Positions 1 through 10,037 of a DNA stretch of 64,000 nt are shown here, piece by piece. The position numbers and the translations under genes are program-made. The notes beneath the pieces were generated by a model that saw nothing but the letters and a program-made list of their open reading frames with translations, did not search any database and was not told the DNA's origin. The DNA is from Xanthobacter agilis. GTDB taxonomy: Bacteria; Pseudomonadota; Alphaproteobacteria; Rhizobiales; Xanthobacteraceae. How positions within the stretch are numbered: the first letter of the stretch is position 1; each line of letters opens with the position of its first letter. The stretch covers positions 90,852 to 154,851 of the forward strand of contig NZ_JABWGX010000010.1 in assembly GCF_021730435.1 (NCBI RefSeq). Direction: 5' to 3'.

Positions 1-269
1 CGGGCATGAACCTCGAGGAGAAGGAGGACATGGCCCGCTACATCGTCGATCTGAACGAAGAGTGGGGCATGACCATCATCATGATCGAGCACGACATGGG
101 GGTGGTGATGGACATCTCGCACCGCGTGATGGTGCTCGATTTCGGCAAGAAGCTGGTGGAGGGCGAACCCGCCGCCGTGCTCGCCGACCCCCATGTGCGC
201 AAGGCCTATCTCGGCGAGGAAGATCCTCTGCTGGAAGACGAGCCGACCCCCGCCGCCCTGTCCGCGTGA
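1..269 (+). CDS. Liv-type ABC transporter ATP-binding protein, C-terminal part (LivG-like)
   Basis: This is the 3' end of a gene that begins left of the window; about 88 residues are visible. The stretch MTIIMIEHDMGVVMDISHRV is the H-loop region of a LivG-type ATPase, with the switch histidine in IEHDM. It is followed by VMVLDFGKKLVEGEP and a C-terminal VRKAYLGEE tail typical of branched-chain amino-acid importers. The Walker A and B motifs lie outside the window. It is the first gene of a collinear group with a CoA ligase, two LivH/LivM permeases, a binding protein and LivF, so it should be one of the two cytoplasmic ATPases of that importer. Confidence 0.9.
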   Translation, partial: GMNLEEKEDMARYIVDLNEEWGMTIIMIEHDMGVVMDISHRVMVLDFGKKLVEGEPAAVLADPHVRKAYLGEEDPLLEDEPTPAALSA

Positions 270-277
270 GAGATGCC

Positions 278-337
278 ATGACCACGGCCATGACCCCCGC
301 CATGACTCGCTCCATGACTCGCTCCATGACTCGCTCC
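278..337 (+). repeat. Five-unit 12-bp tandem repeat at the ligase start
   Basis: Five consecutive 12-base units, each beginning ATGAC, encode MTTA, MTPA and then MTRS three times. The last three units (302-313, 314-325, 326-337) are identical. Copy number changes would keep frame and shift only the number of possible start codons. Confidence 0.85.
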
Positions 338-2281
338 ACCGGCGATCGCGTCCACGATTGGCCGGACGTGACCCAGCACGACACGTTTCCAAAGCTCCTG
401 GCGCGCAACGCCGCCAAGCATCCCGACGACATCTGGCTGCGGGAAAAGGATCTCGGGATCTGGATCTCCTACACCTGGAAGGACGTGGCCGACCGGGTGG
501 AGGCGATCACCCTCGGCCTTGAAAGCCTGGGCGTCCGGCGGGGCGACGTGGTCGCCCTCCTGGGCGACAACCGTCCCGAATGGCTCATGGGCGAGATCGC
601 GGCCCACGCGCTCGGCGGCATGAGCCTCGGCGTCTACCGTGACGCGCTGGCGGACGAAGTGGCCTATCTCGTCACCTATGCGGACGTGGCGGTGGTGTTC
701 GCCGAGGACGAGGAGCAGGTGGACAAGCTGTTGTCGCTGGACGACAAGATTCCCACCGTCCGCCACATCGTCTATTCGGACCCGCGCGGCATCCGCAAAT
801 ATGACGACCCGCGCCTCATCGGCCTGAAGGCCCTGGAGGAGCGCGGCCGCGCCGTCGCCGCCAAGGACCCCAACCGCTACGCCCGGTTCGTCAGCCTCGG
901 GCAGGGGGCGGACGTGGCGATCTTGTGCACCACGTCGGGCACCACCTCCCATCCCAAGCTCGCCATGCTCACAGCCGGCGCGGTGCTGAAGCATTGCCGC
1001 GCCTATCTCGACATGGACCCGCGCGGGCCCGCGGACGAATACGTCAGCGTGCTGCAGATGCCGTGGATCATGGAGCAGATCTACGCCTTCGGTCAGGCCC
1101 TCATTTCCCGCATGAAGGTGAACTTCGTGGAGGAGCCGGAGACGCTGATGGCCGACATGCGGGAGATCGGCCCCTCGTTCGTGCTGTTTGCCCCGCGGGT
1201 GTGGGAGCAGATCGCCGCCGACGTGCGCTCGCGCATGATGGATTCCTCGGCGCTGAAACGGGCCATGTTCGAGCTTGGGATGAAGCTGGGGCTGAAGGCG
1301 CTGGACCAGGGCAAGCGCTCGGCGCTGGCGGATTTCATCTTGTTCCGCGCCCTGCGCGACCGGCTCGGCTTCACGCACCTCAAGTCGGCGGCGACCGGAG
1401 GCGCGGCGCTGGGCCCCGACACCTTCCGGTTCTTCCTGGCCCTCGGCGTGCCCATGCGCCAGCTCTACGGCCAGACGGAACTGCTCGGCGCCTATACGCT
1501 GCACAAGGCCGGAGACGTGGATTTCGACACGGTCGGCGTGCCGTTCGACGGGGTGGAGATCCGCATCGACGATCCCGATCCCAACGGCCTGGGCGAGGTG
1601 GTGACGCGCCACGCCAATTGCTTCACCGGCTATTTCCGCAACGATGACGAGACGCGGAAGTCGTTCGCGGAAGCCGGCTGGATGCGCACTGGCGACGCCG
1701 GCTATTTCAACGATAAAGGCCATCTCGTGGTCATCGACCGCGTGCGCGACATGGCCAAGACCGCCCATGGAGATCGTTTCTCGCCGCAATACATCGAAAA
1801 CAAGCTGAAGTTCTCGCCCTATGTGGCGGAAGCGGTGGTGCTGGGCGATGGGCGGGAGGGTCTTGCCGCGCTCCTCTGCATCCGCTTCTCCATCGTCTCC
1901 AAATGGGCGGAGAAGAACCGCATTGCCTTCACCACCTACACCGACCTGTCGGCCAAGCCCGAGGTCATCGCGCTGCTGCGACGCGAGGTGGAGGAGGTGA
2001 ACAAGACCCTGGCGGAAAAGCAGCGCATCGGCCGCTTCCTGTTGCTTTACAAGGAACTGGACGCCGACGACGGCGAGCTGACGCGCACCCGCAAGGTGCG
2101 CCGCGGCGTCGTCAACGAGCGCTACGGCACGATCATCGATGCCATGTATGCCGGCGACGCGGTGATCGACGTGGACACCACCATCACCTTCCAGGACGGC
2201 TCCAAGCAGCGGGTGCGGACCACGCTCGACGTGATCGACCTCGGCGCGCCCGCGCCCGGCGGATCGCGGAGGGCGGCATGA
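278..2281 (+). CDS. AMP-forming long-chain acyl-CoA synthetase family ligase
   Basis: A 667-residue adenylate-forming ligase that should activate a carboxylic acid to its CoA thioester through an acyl-AMP. The ATP-binding motif TTSGTTSHPK is near residue 219; the usual glycine of SGTTGxPK is serine here. The YGQTE motif is near residue 397 and TGDAGYF with the hinge region VVIDRVRDMAKTA near 471-490. The reading frame is open further upstream, but that part overlaps the preceding ATPase gene; ATG 278 is the first start after its stop. The N-terminus has five in-frame ATGs in an imperfect 12-base repeat, so the exact start is uncertain. It is embedded in a Liv-type importer operon, suggesting that the imported substrate is an acid destined for CoA activation. 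Substrate unknown. Confidence 0.9.
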   Translation: MTTAMTPAMTRSMTRSMTRSTGDRVHDWPDVTQHDTFPKLLARNAAKHPDDIWLREKDLGIWISYTWKDVADRVEAITLGLESLGVRRGDVVALLGDNRPEWLMGEIAAHALGGMSLGVYRDALADEVAYLVTYADVAVVFAEDEEQVDKLLSLDDKIPTVRHIVYSDPRGIRKYDDPRLIGLKALEERGRAVAAKDPNRYARFVSLGQGADVAILCTTSGTTSHPKLAMLTAGAVLKHCRAYLDMDPRGPADEYVSVLQMPWIMEQIYAFGQALISRMKVNFVEEPETLMADMREIGPSFVLFAPRVWEQIAADVRSRMMDSSALKRAMFELGMKLGLKALDQGKRSALADFILFRALRDRLGFTHLKSAATGGAALGPDTFRFFLALGVPMRQLYGQTELLGAYTLHKAGDVDFDTVGVPFDGVEIRIDDPDPNGLGEVVTRHANCFTGYFRNDDETRKSFAEAGWMRTGDAGYFNDKGHLVVIDRVRDMAKTAHGDRFSPQYIENKLKFSPYVAEAVVLGDGREGLAALLCIRFSIVSKWAEKNRIAFTTYTDLSAKPEVIALLRREVEEVNKTLAEKQRIGRFLLLYKELDADDGELTRTRKVRRGVVNERYGTIIDAMYAGDAVIDVDTTITFQDGSKQRVRTTLDVIDLGAPAPGGSRRAA

Positions 2282-2310
2282 TCCGCGGTGCCATCCACCC
2301 GCACGTTGAT

Positions 2311-2480
2311 GCCCCCTCTCCCGCCTGCGGGGGAGGGATAGGGAGGGGGAAAGTGCCCTTCTTGAGGGGGCAAGTGCCCTTCTTGAGGGGGCAAGTGCCC
2401 CTCCCCGACAGTCCCGCAGCCGACGCCCCACCGCGCCGCTCCCGCCCCCTCCCAACCCTCCCCCGCCTGCGGGAGAGGGC
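2311..2480. repeat. REP/BIME-like inverted repeat with tandem 21-bp insert
   Basis: Two GC-rich arms (about 2311-2349 and 2444-2480) are near reverse complements; each holds a CCCTCTCCCGC-type half-palindrome. Between them a 21-base unit occurs twice exactly (2351-2371, 2372-2392), followed by its first 8 bases (2393-2400). It lies in the 217-base gap between the CoA ligase and the LivH-like gene. It looks like an intergenic repetitive extragenic palindrome, possibly affecting mRNA 3' ends or polarity inside the operon. Confidence 0.7.
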
Positions 2481-2498
2481 GATCGCGGAAATATTCTG

Positions 2499-3392
2499 AT
2501 GCAATCCCAGCTTCTGCTTCAGCTCATCATCAACGGGCTCATCATCGGCACGCTGTACGGCGTGGTGGGCATGTGCTTCGTGCTCATCTACAAGGCGTCG
2601 CAGGTGGTGAACTTCGCCCAGGGCGAATTTCTGCTCATCGGCGCCTGGGTCTGCTGGTGGCTGCTCACCGCCTGGAACATCCCCTTCTTCTGGGGCTTCC
2701 TCATCGCCGTCGTTTTCATGATGGCCTTCGGCATGGCGGTGCAGATGGTCATTCTGCGCCCGCTCATCGGCGAGCCGATCATCTCGGTCATCATGGTGAC
2801 CATCGGCATGTCCATCTTCTTCCAGGCGCTGATGAAGTGGATGTTCGGCACCTTCGCCCAGCCGTTCCCGCCGATCTTCCCGGTGGACAAGGTGAATGTC
2901 CTGGGCCTCCAGGTGCAGACGGCCTATCTCATGTCCACCGGCGTCAGCCTCGCCATCATGGCCGGTTTTGCCTGGTTCTTTAAGTATTCAAAGATGGGCC
3001 TCGCCATGCGAGCCACCGCCTTTTCCCAACAGGTGGCGCAATCGCTCGGCATCTCGGTGCGGCAGGTGTTCGCCCTGTCCTGGGGCATTTCGGCGGCGGT
3101 GTCGGCGGTGGCGGGTGTCGTGGTGGGCATGGTGAACGGCGTGTCGTCGGCGCTGTCCTACTTCGGCATCAAGGTGTTTCCGGCGGTCATTCTCGGCGGC
3201 CTCGACAGCATCTTCGGCGCGGTGGTGGGCGGGCTCATCGTCGGCCTGCTCGAAAATCTCGGCCAATACGTGGACAGCCAGTACCTCAAATGGGGCAATC
3301 TCTACGAGATCATCCCCTTCTATGTCCTCATCATCATTCTCATGATCAAGCCTTACGGCCTGTTCGGCACCCGCGACATCGAGAGGGTTTGA
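2499..3392 (+). CDS. Branched-chain amino-acid-type ABC transporter permease (LivH family)
   Basis: A 297-residue integral inner-membrane protein with about eight hydrophobic segments. It opens with LLQLIINGLIIGTLYGVVGMCFVLIYKASQVVNFAQGE-type LivH sequence and ends with ILMIKPYGLFGTRDIERV. The length and N-terminal NFAQGEF motif are typical of the LivH subunit. With the following LivM-like protein it forms the membrane channel of the importer. It starts 217 bases after the ligase, separated by a REP-like element, and is four bases from the next gene, so tight co-translation with that gene is likely. Confidence 0.93.
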   Translation: MQSQLLLQLIINGLIIGTLYGVVGMCFVLIYKASQVVNFAQGEFLLIGAWVCWWLLTAWNIPFFWGFLIAVVFMMAFGMAVQMVILRPLIGEPIISVIMVTIGMSIFFQALMKWMFGTFAQPFPPIFPVDKVNVLGLQVQTAYLMSTGVSLAIMAGFAWFFKYSKMGLAMRATAFSQQVAQSLGISVRQVFALSWGISAAVSAVAGVVVGMVNGVSSALSYFGIKVFPAVILGGLDSIFGAVVGGLIVGLLENLGQYVDSQYLKWGNLYEIIPFYVLIIILMIKPYGLFGTRDIERV

Positions 3393-3396
3393 TCCC

Positions 3397-4467
3397 ATGG
3401 CCATGAACACCATGCGCCCGTGCGGCGATTACCGCACCAGTTACAAGGCCGATCAGACCATCTTCCAGACCCGCTTAACCATGCTCATCTGCGTGGCGGC
3501 GGTGGTGGCCCTGTGCTTCGCGCCCTTCTTCTTCTCTCGCTATGTGCTGAGCCTGTTCATCCAGATCGGATACCTCGGCATCGCCGCTCTGGGGCTCAAC
3601 ATATTGGTGGGGTTCTCGGGGCAGATCTCCATCGGTCACGCGGTGTTCTTCGGCTTCGGTGGGTTTGCCTCCGCGTATCTCGCGGACAAGGGCGTTCCGG
3701 TGCCCATCGCCATCGTGCTGGCGGGGCTGTGGACCACGGTGGTGGGTCTCATCTTCGGCCTGCCGGCGGCGCGGGTGAAGGGGCTCTACCTCGCCATCGC
3801 CACCCTCGCCGCCCAGTTCATCCTGCAGGACTTCTTCGTGCGCGCCGAATGGTTCACCGGCGGCACCCATGGCGCTCTTGCCGCGCCCTTCACTTTGTTC
3901 GGCTACGACCTGTCGGGGGACGACAAGTATTTCTATGTGGTGCTGTTCTTCGTGGTGGTGATGTATCTCGGTGCGACCAACCTGATGCGGTCCCGCGACG
4001 GGCGCGCCCTGATCGCGGTGCGCGACCATTATCTGTCGGCCGAAATGATGGGCGTGAACCTCGCCAAGTATCGCACCATGGCGTTCGGCATCTCGTCCTT
4101 CTACGCCGGCATCGGCGGCGCGCTTTACGCCCACTACGTGGGGTTCATGTCGGTGGAGGGGTTGGATATTCTCTTTTCGATCCAGTTCCTCGGCATGATC
4201 ATCATCGGCGGGCTCGGCTCCATCATGGGCTCGCTCATGGGCACCGTCTTCATGGTGCTGCTGCCGGAGGCGACCGGCTGGCTCGCCTCGGCCCTGTCCG
4301 GCTCGATCATCGATCAGGCGCTGCATCTGAAGAGCGGCATCACTTACATGCGCGAGATGCTGATCGGCGCCGCCATCATCATGTTCCTGATCTTCGAGCC
4401 CGACGGGCTCGCCCACCGCTGGCGCCAGATCAAGACCTATTGGAAGCTCTACCCCTTCTCGTTCTGA
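3397..4467 (+). CDS. Branched-chain amino-acid-type ABC transporter permease (LivM family)
   Basis: A 356-residue polytopic membrane protein. After a roughly 30-residue cytoplasmic start it has LivM hallmarks: GYLGIAALGLNILVGFSGQISIGHA, then GLPAARVKGLYLAIATLAAQFI and a C-terminal FEPDGLAHRWRQIKTYW. It pairs with the LivH-like permease just upstream, separated by four bases. Together with the ATPases encoded at both ends of the cluster and the periplasmic protein downstream, it completes a five-component importer. Substrate cannot be read from the permease sequence. Confidence 0.93.
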   Translation: MAMNTMRPCGDYRTSYKADQTIFQTRLTMLICVAAVVALCFAPFFFSRYVLSLFIQIGYLGIAALGLNILVGFSGQISIGHAVFFGFGGFASAYLADKGVPVPIAIVLAGLWTTVVGLIFGLPAARVKGLYLAIATLAAQFILQDFFVRAEWFTGGTHGALAAPFTLFGYDLSGDDKYFYVVLFFVVVMYLGATNLMRSRDGRALIAVRDHYLSAEMMGVNLAKYRTMAFGISSFYAGIGGALYAHYVGFMSVEGLDILFSIQFLGMIIIGGLGSIMGSLMGTVFMVLLPEATGWLASALSGSIIDQALHLKSGITYMREMLIGAAIIMFLIFEPDGLAHRWRQIKTYWKLYPFSF

Positions 4468-4527
4468 TTTTTCCAAAGACAAGACGGCAGCAACCGCCGC
4501 TGACGAGGAAACGCCAAGGAGACAAAG

Positions 4528-5817
4528 ATGAAGACAACCAAAGTCGCCGCACTCTCGCTGGTCTCGACGCTGGCGCTCGCGGGCGCGGCACCGGCCCTCG
4601 CCCAGACCATCAACATCGGCCATCTCGCCGATTATTCGGGCGGCACCTCGGACGTGGGCCAGCCCTACGGCCAGGGCACCCAGGACACCATCGCCTTCAT
4701 CGACGCCAATGGCGGCGTGGACGGCAAGACCATCAATTCGGACTTCAACGAGTACGGATACCAGGTGCCGCGCGCGCTTGCCGCCTTCAAGAAGTGGGTG
4801 GGCACCGACAAGGTGGTGGCCATCCAGGGCTGGGGCACGGCGGATACCGAAGCCCTGGTCGGCATGGTGACCAAGGAGCAGATCCCCTATTTCTCGGCGT
4901 CCTACTCGGCCTCCCTGACCGATCCGAAGGGCAAGGTGAACGAGAAGAGCGAGCGTGCCGCGCCCTTCAACTTCTTCTACGGCCCGTCCTATTCCGATGC
5001 CGCGCGGGCCATGGTGCAATGGGCGGCCGACGACTGGAAGGCCAAGGGCAAGCCCGGCAAGCCCAAGTGGGTGCACATGGGCGCCAATCATCCCTATCCC
5101 AACTCACCCAAGGCGGCGGAGGAAGCCTATGCCAAGGAACTGGGCTTCGAGGTGCTCGACCCCATCACCTTCGCCCTCACGCCCGGCGACTACACGCCCC
5201 AATGCCTGACGCTGAAACAGTCGGGGGCGAACTACGCCTATCTCGGCAACACCGCCGGCTCCAACATCTCGGTGCTGAAGGCCTGCAAGACCGCCGGCGT
5301 GGACGTGCAGTTCCTCGGCAATGTGTGGGGCATGGACGAAAATGCCATGAAGGCGGCGGGCGAGGCGGCGAACGGGGTCGTGTTCCCGGTGCGCACCGCC
5401 ACCACCTGGGCCGGTGACGCGCCGGGGCTCGCCACCGCGCGCGCCATCTCCAAGATGTCCGACCCGTCCGGCACCACCTATCGCCCGGTGCACTACCTCA
5501 CCGCCATCTGCACCGCCCTCTACATGAAGGAAGCCATGGAGTGGGCGGACAAGAACGGCGGCGTGACCGGCGTCAAGATCCGTGATGGCATGTACCAGAA
5601 GAAGGATTGGGTGCCGAAGGGCATGGAGGGCGTGTGCAAGCCCTCCACCTGGACCGCCACCGATCATCGCCCCACCACCAGCGTCGATCTCTATCGCGCC
5701 GTGGTGACCGGCCCCACCGACGCCTCGGTGACCGAGCTCATCAAGACCGGCACCATCAAGCTGGAGAAGGTCGCCACCGTCGATCTGCCCCGCAAGACCG
5801 AATTGCAGGGCTGGTGA
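4528..5817 (+). CDS. Periplasmic substrate-binding protein of a Liv-type ABC transporter
   Basis: A 429-residue type I periplasmic binding protein. Residues 1-25 form a Sec signal peptide (charged start, hydrophobic core, ALA-Q cleavage region). The mature part begins TINIGHLADYSGGTSDVGQPYGQG, typical of Leu/Ile/Val-BP-like proteins that bind amino acids, amides or aromatic acids. The ATG follows an AGGAGA ribosome site at 4516-4521. It sits between the permeases and LivF. The associated CoA ligases make an organic acid a likelier ligand than a plain amino acid, but that is inference. Confidence 0.93.
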   Translation: MKTTKVAALSLVSTLALAGAAPALAQTINIGHLADYSGGTSDVGQPYGQGTQDTIAFIDANGGVDGKTINSDFNEYGYQVPRALAAFKKWVGTDKVVAIQGWGTADTEALVGMVTKEQIPYFSASYSASLTDPKGKVNEKSERAAPFNFFYGPSYSDAARAMVQWAADDWKAKGKPGKPKWVHMGANHPYPNSPKAAEEAYAKELGFEVLDPITFALTPGDYTPQCLTLKQSGANYAYLGNTAGSNISVLKACKTAGVDVQFLGNVWGMDENAMKAAGEAANGVVFPVRTATTWAGDAPGLATARAISKMSDPSGTTYRPVHYLTAICTALYMKEAMEWADKNGGVTGVKIRDGMYQKKDWVPKGMEGVCKPSTWTATDHRPTTSVDLYRAVVTGPTDASVTELIKTGTIKLEKVATVDLPRKTELQGW

Positions 5818-5881
5818 GCCTGTGGGCGCCGCCGCACCCGGCGGCGCCCCTTCGCCGAAGGCGCAGATTCCGGAGACCCCC

Positions 5882-6721
<840 letters not shown>

Positions 6722-6761
6722 GACACATTGAAGGCTCCAACCCGATCCTACAGGCCGAGCG

Positions 6762-8006
6762 ATGACCGATCCGAACCGCTATTACGACGCCCGCGAAACC
6801 CGCGCCCCGGAAGCCCGCGAGACGGCGCTGCTGGCCGCCCTTGCCGCCCAGGTGGCCCATGCCAAGGCGAAGTCGGCCTATTTCGCGGCGCTGTTCAAGG
6901 ATGTGGAGCCGGGCGCGGTGACCAGCCGGGCGGCGCTGGCGCGGCTCCCCGTCACCCGCAAGTCGGACCTGTTGGAGATCCAGCCCCGGAGCTTGCCGTT
7001 CGGCGGGCTCAACGCGGTGGCGCCGGGCAAGCTCTCCCGCATCTTCATGTCGCCGGGGCCGATCTATGACCCGGAAGGCCATGGCCCTGACTTCTGGCGG
7101 TTTGCTCGCGCGCTCCATGCCGCGGGCTTTCGTGCCGGCGAGATCGTGCACAATTCCTTTTCCTACCACCTCACCCCGGCCGGCTCGATGATCGAGGGCG
7201 GCGCCCATGCGCTCGGCTGCGCCGTGGTGCCGGCGGGGGTGGGCCAGACCGACCTGCAATTGCGCGCCATCGCCGATATCCGCCCCGACGGCTATGGCGG
7301 CACGCCCTCGTTCCTGAAGATCCTGGTGGACAAGGCGCGCGAGAGCGGCACCGACATTTCCTCCCTCAAGAAGGCGCTGGTGACGGGCGAGGCCTTCCTC
7401 CCGGCCCATCGGGCCGAGCTGAAGGCGGCCGGCATCACCGCGCGCCAATGCTACGGCACCGCCGACCTTGGTCTCGTGGCCTATGAGAGCGAGGCGGAGG
7501 AGGGGATGATCGTGGACGAGGGGTGCCTCGTGGAGATCCTGCGTCCGGGCACCGGCGATCCGGTGGAAGGCGTCGGCGAGGTCGGCGAGGTGGTCGTGAC
7601 CCTGTTCGATGCCGATTATCCCCTGGTGCGCTTCGCCACCGGCGATCTGTCCGCGGTGCTGCCGGGCCTGAGCCCGTGCGGACGCACCAATGTGCGGCTG
7701 AAAGGCTGGATGGGACGCGCCGATCAGGTCACCAAGATCCGCGGCATGTTCGTGCATCCGGTGCAGGTGAGCGCGGCGGTGAAGAAGCACGCCGCCGTCA
7801 CGCGGGCGCGCCTGGTGGTGGAACGGATCGGCGATGCCGACGACATGCTGTTGGAAGTGGAGGTGGCGGATGCCGCGGCCCTCGCGCAGGAGGCGCTGCT
7901 GGAGGATCTGCGCGCCACCACCAAGCTGCGCGGGCGCCTTGCCCTCATCGCGCCCGGGAGCCTGCCGGCCGACGCCAAGACCATCGACGACCGCCGCCCG
8001 GTGTGA
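6762..8006 (+). CDS. Phenylacetate-CoA ligase-like AMP-forming enzyme (PaaK family)
   Basis: A 414-residue adenylate-forming enzyme of the short PaaK type. It has the N-terminal Y(F)AALFKDV...LARLPVTRKSDLLEIQ region, an ATP-binding segment in which the canonical SSGTTG is replaced by MSPGPIYDPEG (residues about 95-105), the acceptor region CYGTADLGLVAYES, and the C-terminal KIRGMFVHPVQV segment. PaaK-like ligases activate aryl or short acyl acids with ATP and CoA. It is the last gene of the Liv cluster, 40 bases after LivF, and converges on hemH. The altered P-loop means its substrate and even activity should be treated cautiously. Confidence 0.85.
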   Translation: MTDPNRYYDARETRAPEARETALLAALAAQVAHAKAKSAYFAALFKDVEPGAVTSRAALARLPVTRKSDLLEIQPRSLPFGGLNAVAPGKLSRIFMSPGPIYDPEGHGPDFWRFARALHAAGFRAGEIVHNSFSYHLTPAGSMIEGGAHALGCAVVPAGVGQTDLQLRAIADIRPDGYGGTPSFLKILVDKARESGTDISSLKKALVTGEAFLPAHRAELKAAGITARQCYGTADLGLVAYESEAEEGMIVDEGCLVEILRPGTGDPVEGVGEVGEVVVTLFDADYPLVRFATGDLSAVLPGLSPCGRTNVRLKGWMGRADQVTKIRGMFVHPVQVSAAVKKHAAVTRARLVVERIGDADDMLLEVEVADAAALAQEALLEDLRATTKLRGRLALIAPGSLPADAKTIDDRRPV

Positions 8007-8030
8007 GGGCGGTTCCCCTCCGGTCGGTGC

Positions 8031-9083
8031 TCAGCCGGCGATCCAGCCGGACAATTCGCGGACGACCACATGCTCCAGCACGCGCAGGCCCGCCTCGCCC
8101 GCATTGAGGCAGGGGATGGCGGCGAACTTTTCGCCGCCATGGGCGAGGAAAATGTCGCGATTCTCGACGCCGATCTCCTCCAGGGTCTCCAGGCAGTCGG
8201 CCACGAAGCCGGGATTGAACACGGCGATGCGCTTCACCCCGCTTTCGGCCAGGGCCTTCACCGTGGCGTCGGTGTAGGGCTGGAGCCACTCTTCCCGCCC
8301 GAATCGCGACTGGAAGGTGAGCCGCAGCTTGTCCTCTCCCATGCCGAGCCGCGCCCGCAGCAGCCGCGCGGTCTTGGCGCACTGGCAGGCATAGGGATCA
8401 CCCTTCAGGTGGTAGGACTTGGGGATGCCGTGGAAGGAGGCGAGAATCACCTGCGGCTCGAAATCGAGCGCCGCCAGATGCCGTTCGAGATCCTCGGCCA
8501 GGGCGTCGATATAGACCCCGTCGTCATGCCACGGCGGGGCGATGCGGGCGGCCGGTTGCCAACGCATGGTCTTCAGCGCGTCGAAGGCCTTGTCGGCGAC
8601 GGTGGCGGTGGTGGCGGCGGCATATTGGGGATAGAGCGGCACGATCAGGATGCGTTCACATCCCGCGCCCTGGAGCGCCGCGAGCCGGTCCGCGATGGAG
8701 GGTGCGCCATAGCGCATGGCGAAATCCACCACCAGCCGCGAATCGCGCGTGGCGAGGCGCGCCGACAGCGCCTCGGCCTGGGCGCGGGTGATGGTGAGCA
8801 AAGGCCCCTCGTCGCGCGCCGTATTCCAGATCTTGGCGTAGTCTCGGCCCTTGGCCTTGGGCCGGGTGGTGAGGATGATGGCGTTGAGCACGAACGCCCA
8901 GACCAGGGGATTCACCTCGATCACCCGCCGATCGGAGAGGAATTCCTTCAGATAGCGCCGCATGGACCAATAGTCCGTGCCCGACGGCGTGCCGAGATTG
9001 ACGATCAGCACCCCGATCCGTCCGTAGGCGACGGGGGGATGGTCCGCCGGGGCGGGCGGCGGCATGTCTGGCGAAATCGTCAT
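8031..9083 (-). CDS. hemH: Ferrochelatase
   Basis: A 350-residue enzyme that inserts ferrous iron into protoporphyrin IX, the last step of protoheme synthesis. The catalytic region ILASFHGIPKSYHLKGDPY contains the conserved metal/proton-acceptor histidine, and LTFQSRFGREEWLQPYTD and FNPGFVADCLETLEEIG are family blocks. The frame is open to 9131, but ATG 9083 is preceded five bases upstream by a strong GGAGGTGA ribosome site, so this start is preferred. It is convergent with the PaaK-like ligase, with a 24-base gap. Confidence 0.95.
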   Translation of the reverse strand: MTISPDMPPPAPADHPPVAYGRIGVLIVNLGTPSGTDYWSMRRYLKEFLSDRRVIEVNPLVWAFVLNAIILTTRPKAKGRDYAKIWNTARDEGPLLTITRAQAEALSARLATRDSRLVVDFAMRYGAPSIADRLAALQGAGCERILIVPLYPQYAAATTATVADKAFDALKTMRWQPAARIAPPWHDDGVYIDALAEDLERHLAALDFEPQVILASFHGIPKSYHLKGDPYACQCAKTARLLRARLGMGEDKLRLTFQSRFGREEWLQPYTDATVKALAESGVKRIAVFNPGFVADCLETLEEIGVENRDIFLAHGGEKFAAIPCLNAGEAGLRVLEHVVVRELSGWIAG

Positions 9084-9249
9084 TCGGCTCACCTCCACCG
9101 CGCAGATGGCGCCCTGCCGTCCGAGCGTCAATCACCGCCGCTTGAAAATGGACCGGGATGCCACCGCGTGCCCGCCGCGAAGCGCCGCCCGCCGCCAGGA
9201 CACTGACCCGGACGCTTGGGGATCGACCGGAAAATCATTGGAAAAGGGA

Positions 9250-9324
<75 letters not shown>

Positions 9325-9488
9325 CACCTGCAGGAGGCGCCTCTATATCGGCTCCGCGCGGCGGAGGCAAGGCGCTGACGGCGGTTTTTGAGCGAAGCTT
9401 GGGGGTGGTCCGCTCAAAATCAAATTATCGCACTGATATATCTCGGGATTCCTGCCTTTTTGCGGGCGCGGGAATGCCGAAGCTGGGG

Positions 9489-9851
9489 TCATGCGGCGGC
9501 CAGCATCTTGCCCACCTCGGACACCAGGTCGCGCAGGTGGAAGGGCTTGGAGAGCACCTTGGCCTCGGCCGGCGCGTCGCCGTCGGCATTCAGCGCGACG
9601 GCGGCGAAGCCGGTGATGAACATCACCTTGAGGTCGGGATCGAGCTCGGTGGCGCGGCGCGCCAGCTCGATGCCGTCCATCTCCGGCATGACGATGTCGG
9701 TAAGGAGGAGCTCGAACGGCTCCTCGCGCATCCGCTCATAGGCGGATTTGCCATTGTCGTAGGAAGCTACCGAATAGCCGGCATTCTGCAGCGCCTTCAC
9801 GAGGAAGCGCCGCATGTCATTGTCGTCTTCGGCGAGCAGGATCTTGGACAC
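9489..9851 (-). CDS. cpdR: Response regulator CpdR
   Basis: A 120-residue single receiver domain without an output domain. It begins SKILLAEDDNDMRRFLVKAL, the acidic pocket is EDD (residues 8-10), the phospho-acceptor is D52 in LLTDIVMPEMDG, and the conserved K is in LSKPFHLRDL. This closely matches CpdR, which in Caulobacter and rhizobia controls ClpXP localisation and proteolysis of cell-cycle factors. The C-terminus ends in alanines (KMLAAA), as in CpdR where terminal alanines serve turnover by ClpXP. Start GTG 9851 with upstream AGGGGAAA is preferred; the upstream open frame is non-conserved. It is divergent from the amidohydrolase-like gene. Confidence 0.93.
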   Translation of the reverse strand: MSKILLAEDDNDMRRFLVKALQNAGYSVASYDNGKSAYERMREEPFELLLTDIVMPEMDGIELARRATELDPDLKVMFITGFAAVALNADGDAPAEAKVLSKPFHLRDLVSEVGKMLAAA

Positions 9852-10037
9852 GCCGTTTCCCCTGATCAATCGTAGGCCGGAAGTCCCGCCGTCACGGCCG
9901 GAACCCATGCGAGTGTCTCGCCCAATCGGGTAAATTCGGAGTGAAAGTGCCGCGCCCCCTTCACAAGCCCCCCCTCCGGCGGGCATCATGAAGACGGAAC
10001 AAGCATTTAGAATCCTTCCGGAGTTTCACCGCGCCCG

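Noticed and set aside
62..277. N-terminal extension of the acyl-CoA ligase reading frame
   Set aside because: It overlaps the preceding ATPase coding sequence in another frame, has an arginine/histidine-rich shadow composition and no ligase similarity; ATG 278 is used instead.
206..2455. Long minus-strand open frame of about 750 codons opposite the ligase
   Set aside because: Composition is that of an antisense shadow in high-GC DNA and overlaps a clear ligase. The same reasoning removes the other long antisense frames opposite metH, the RND pump and lptD.
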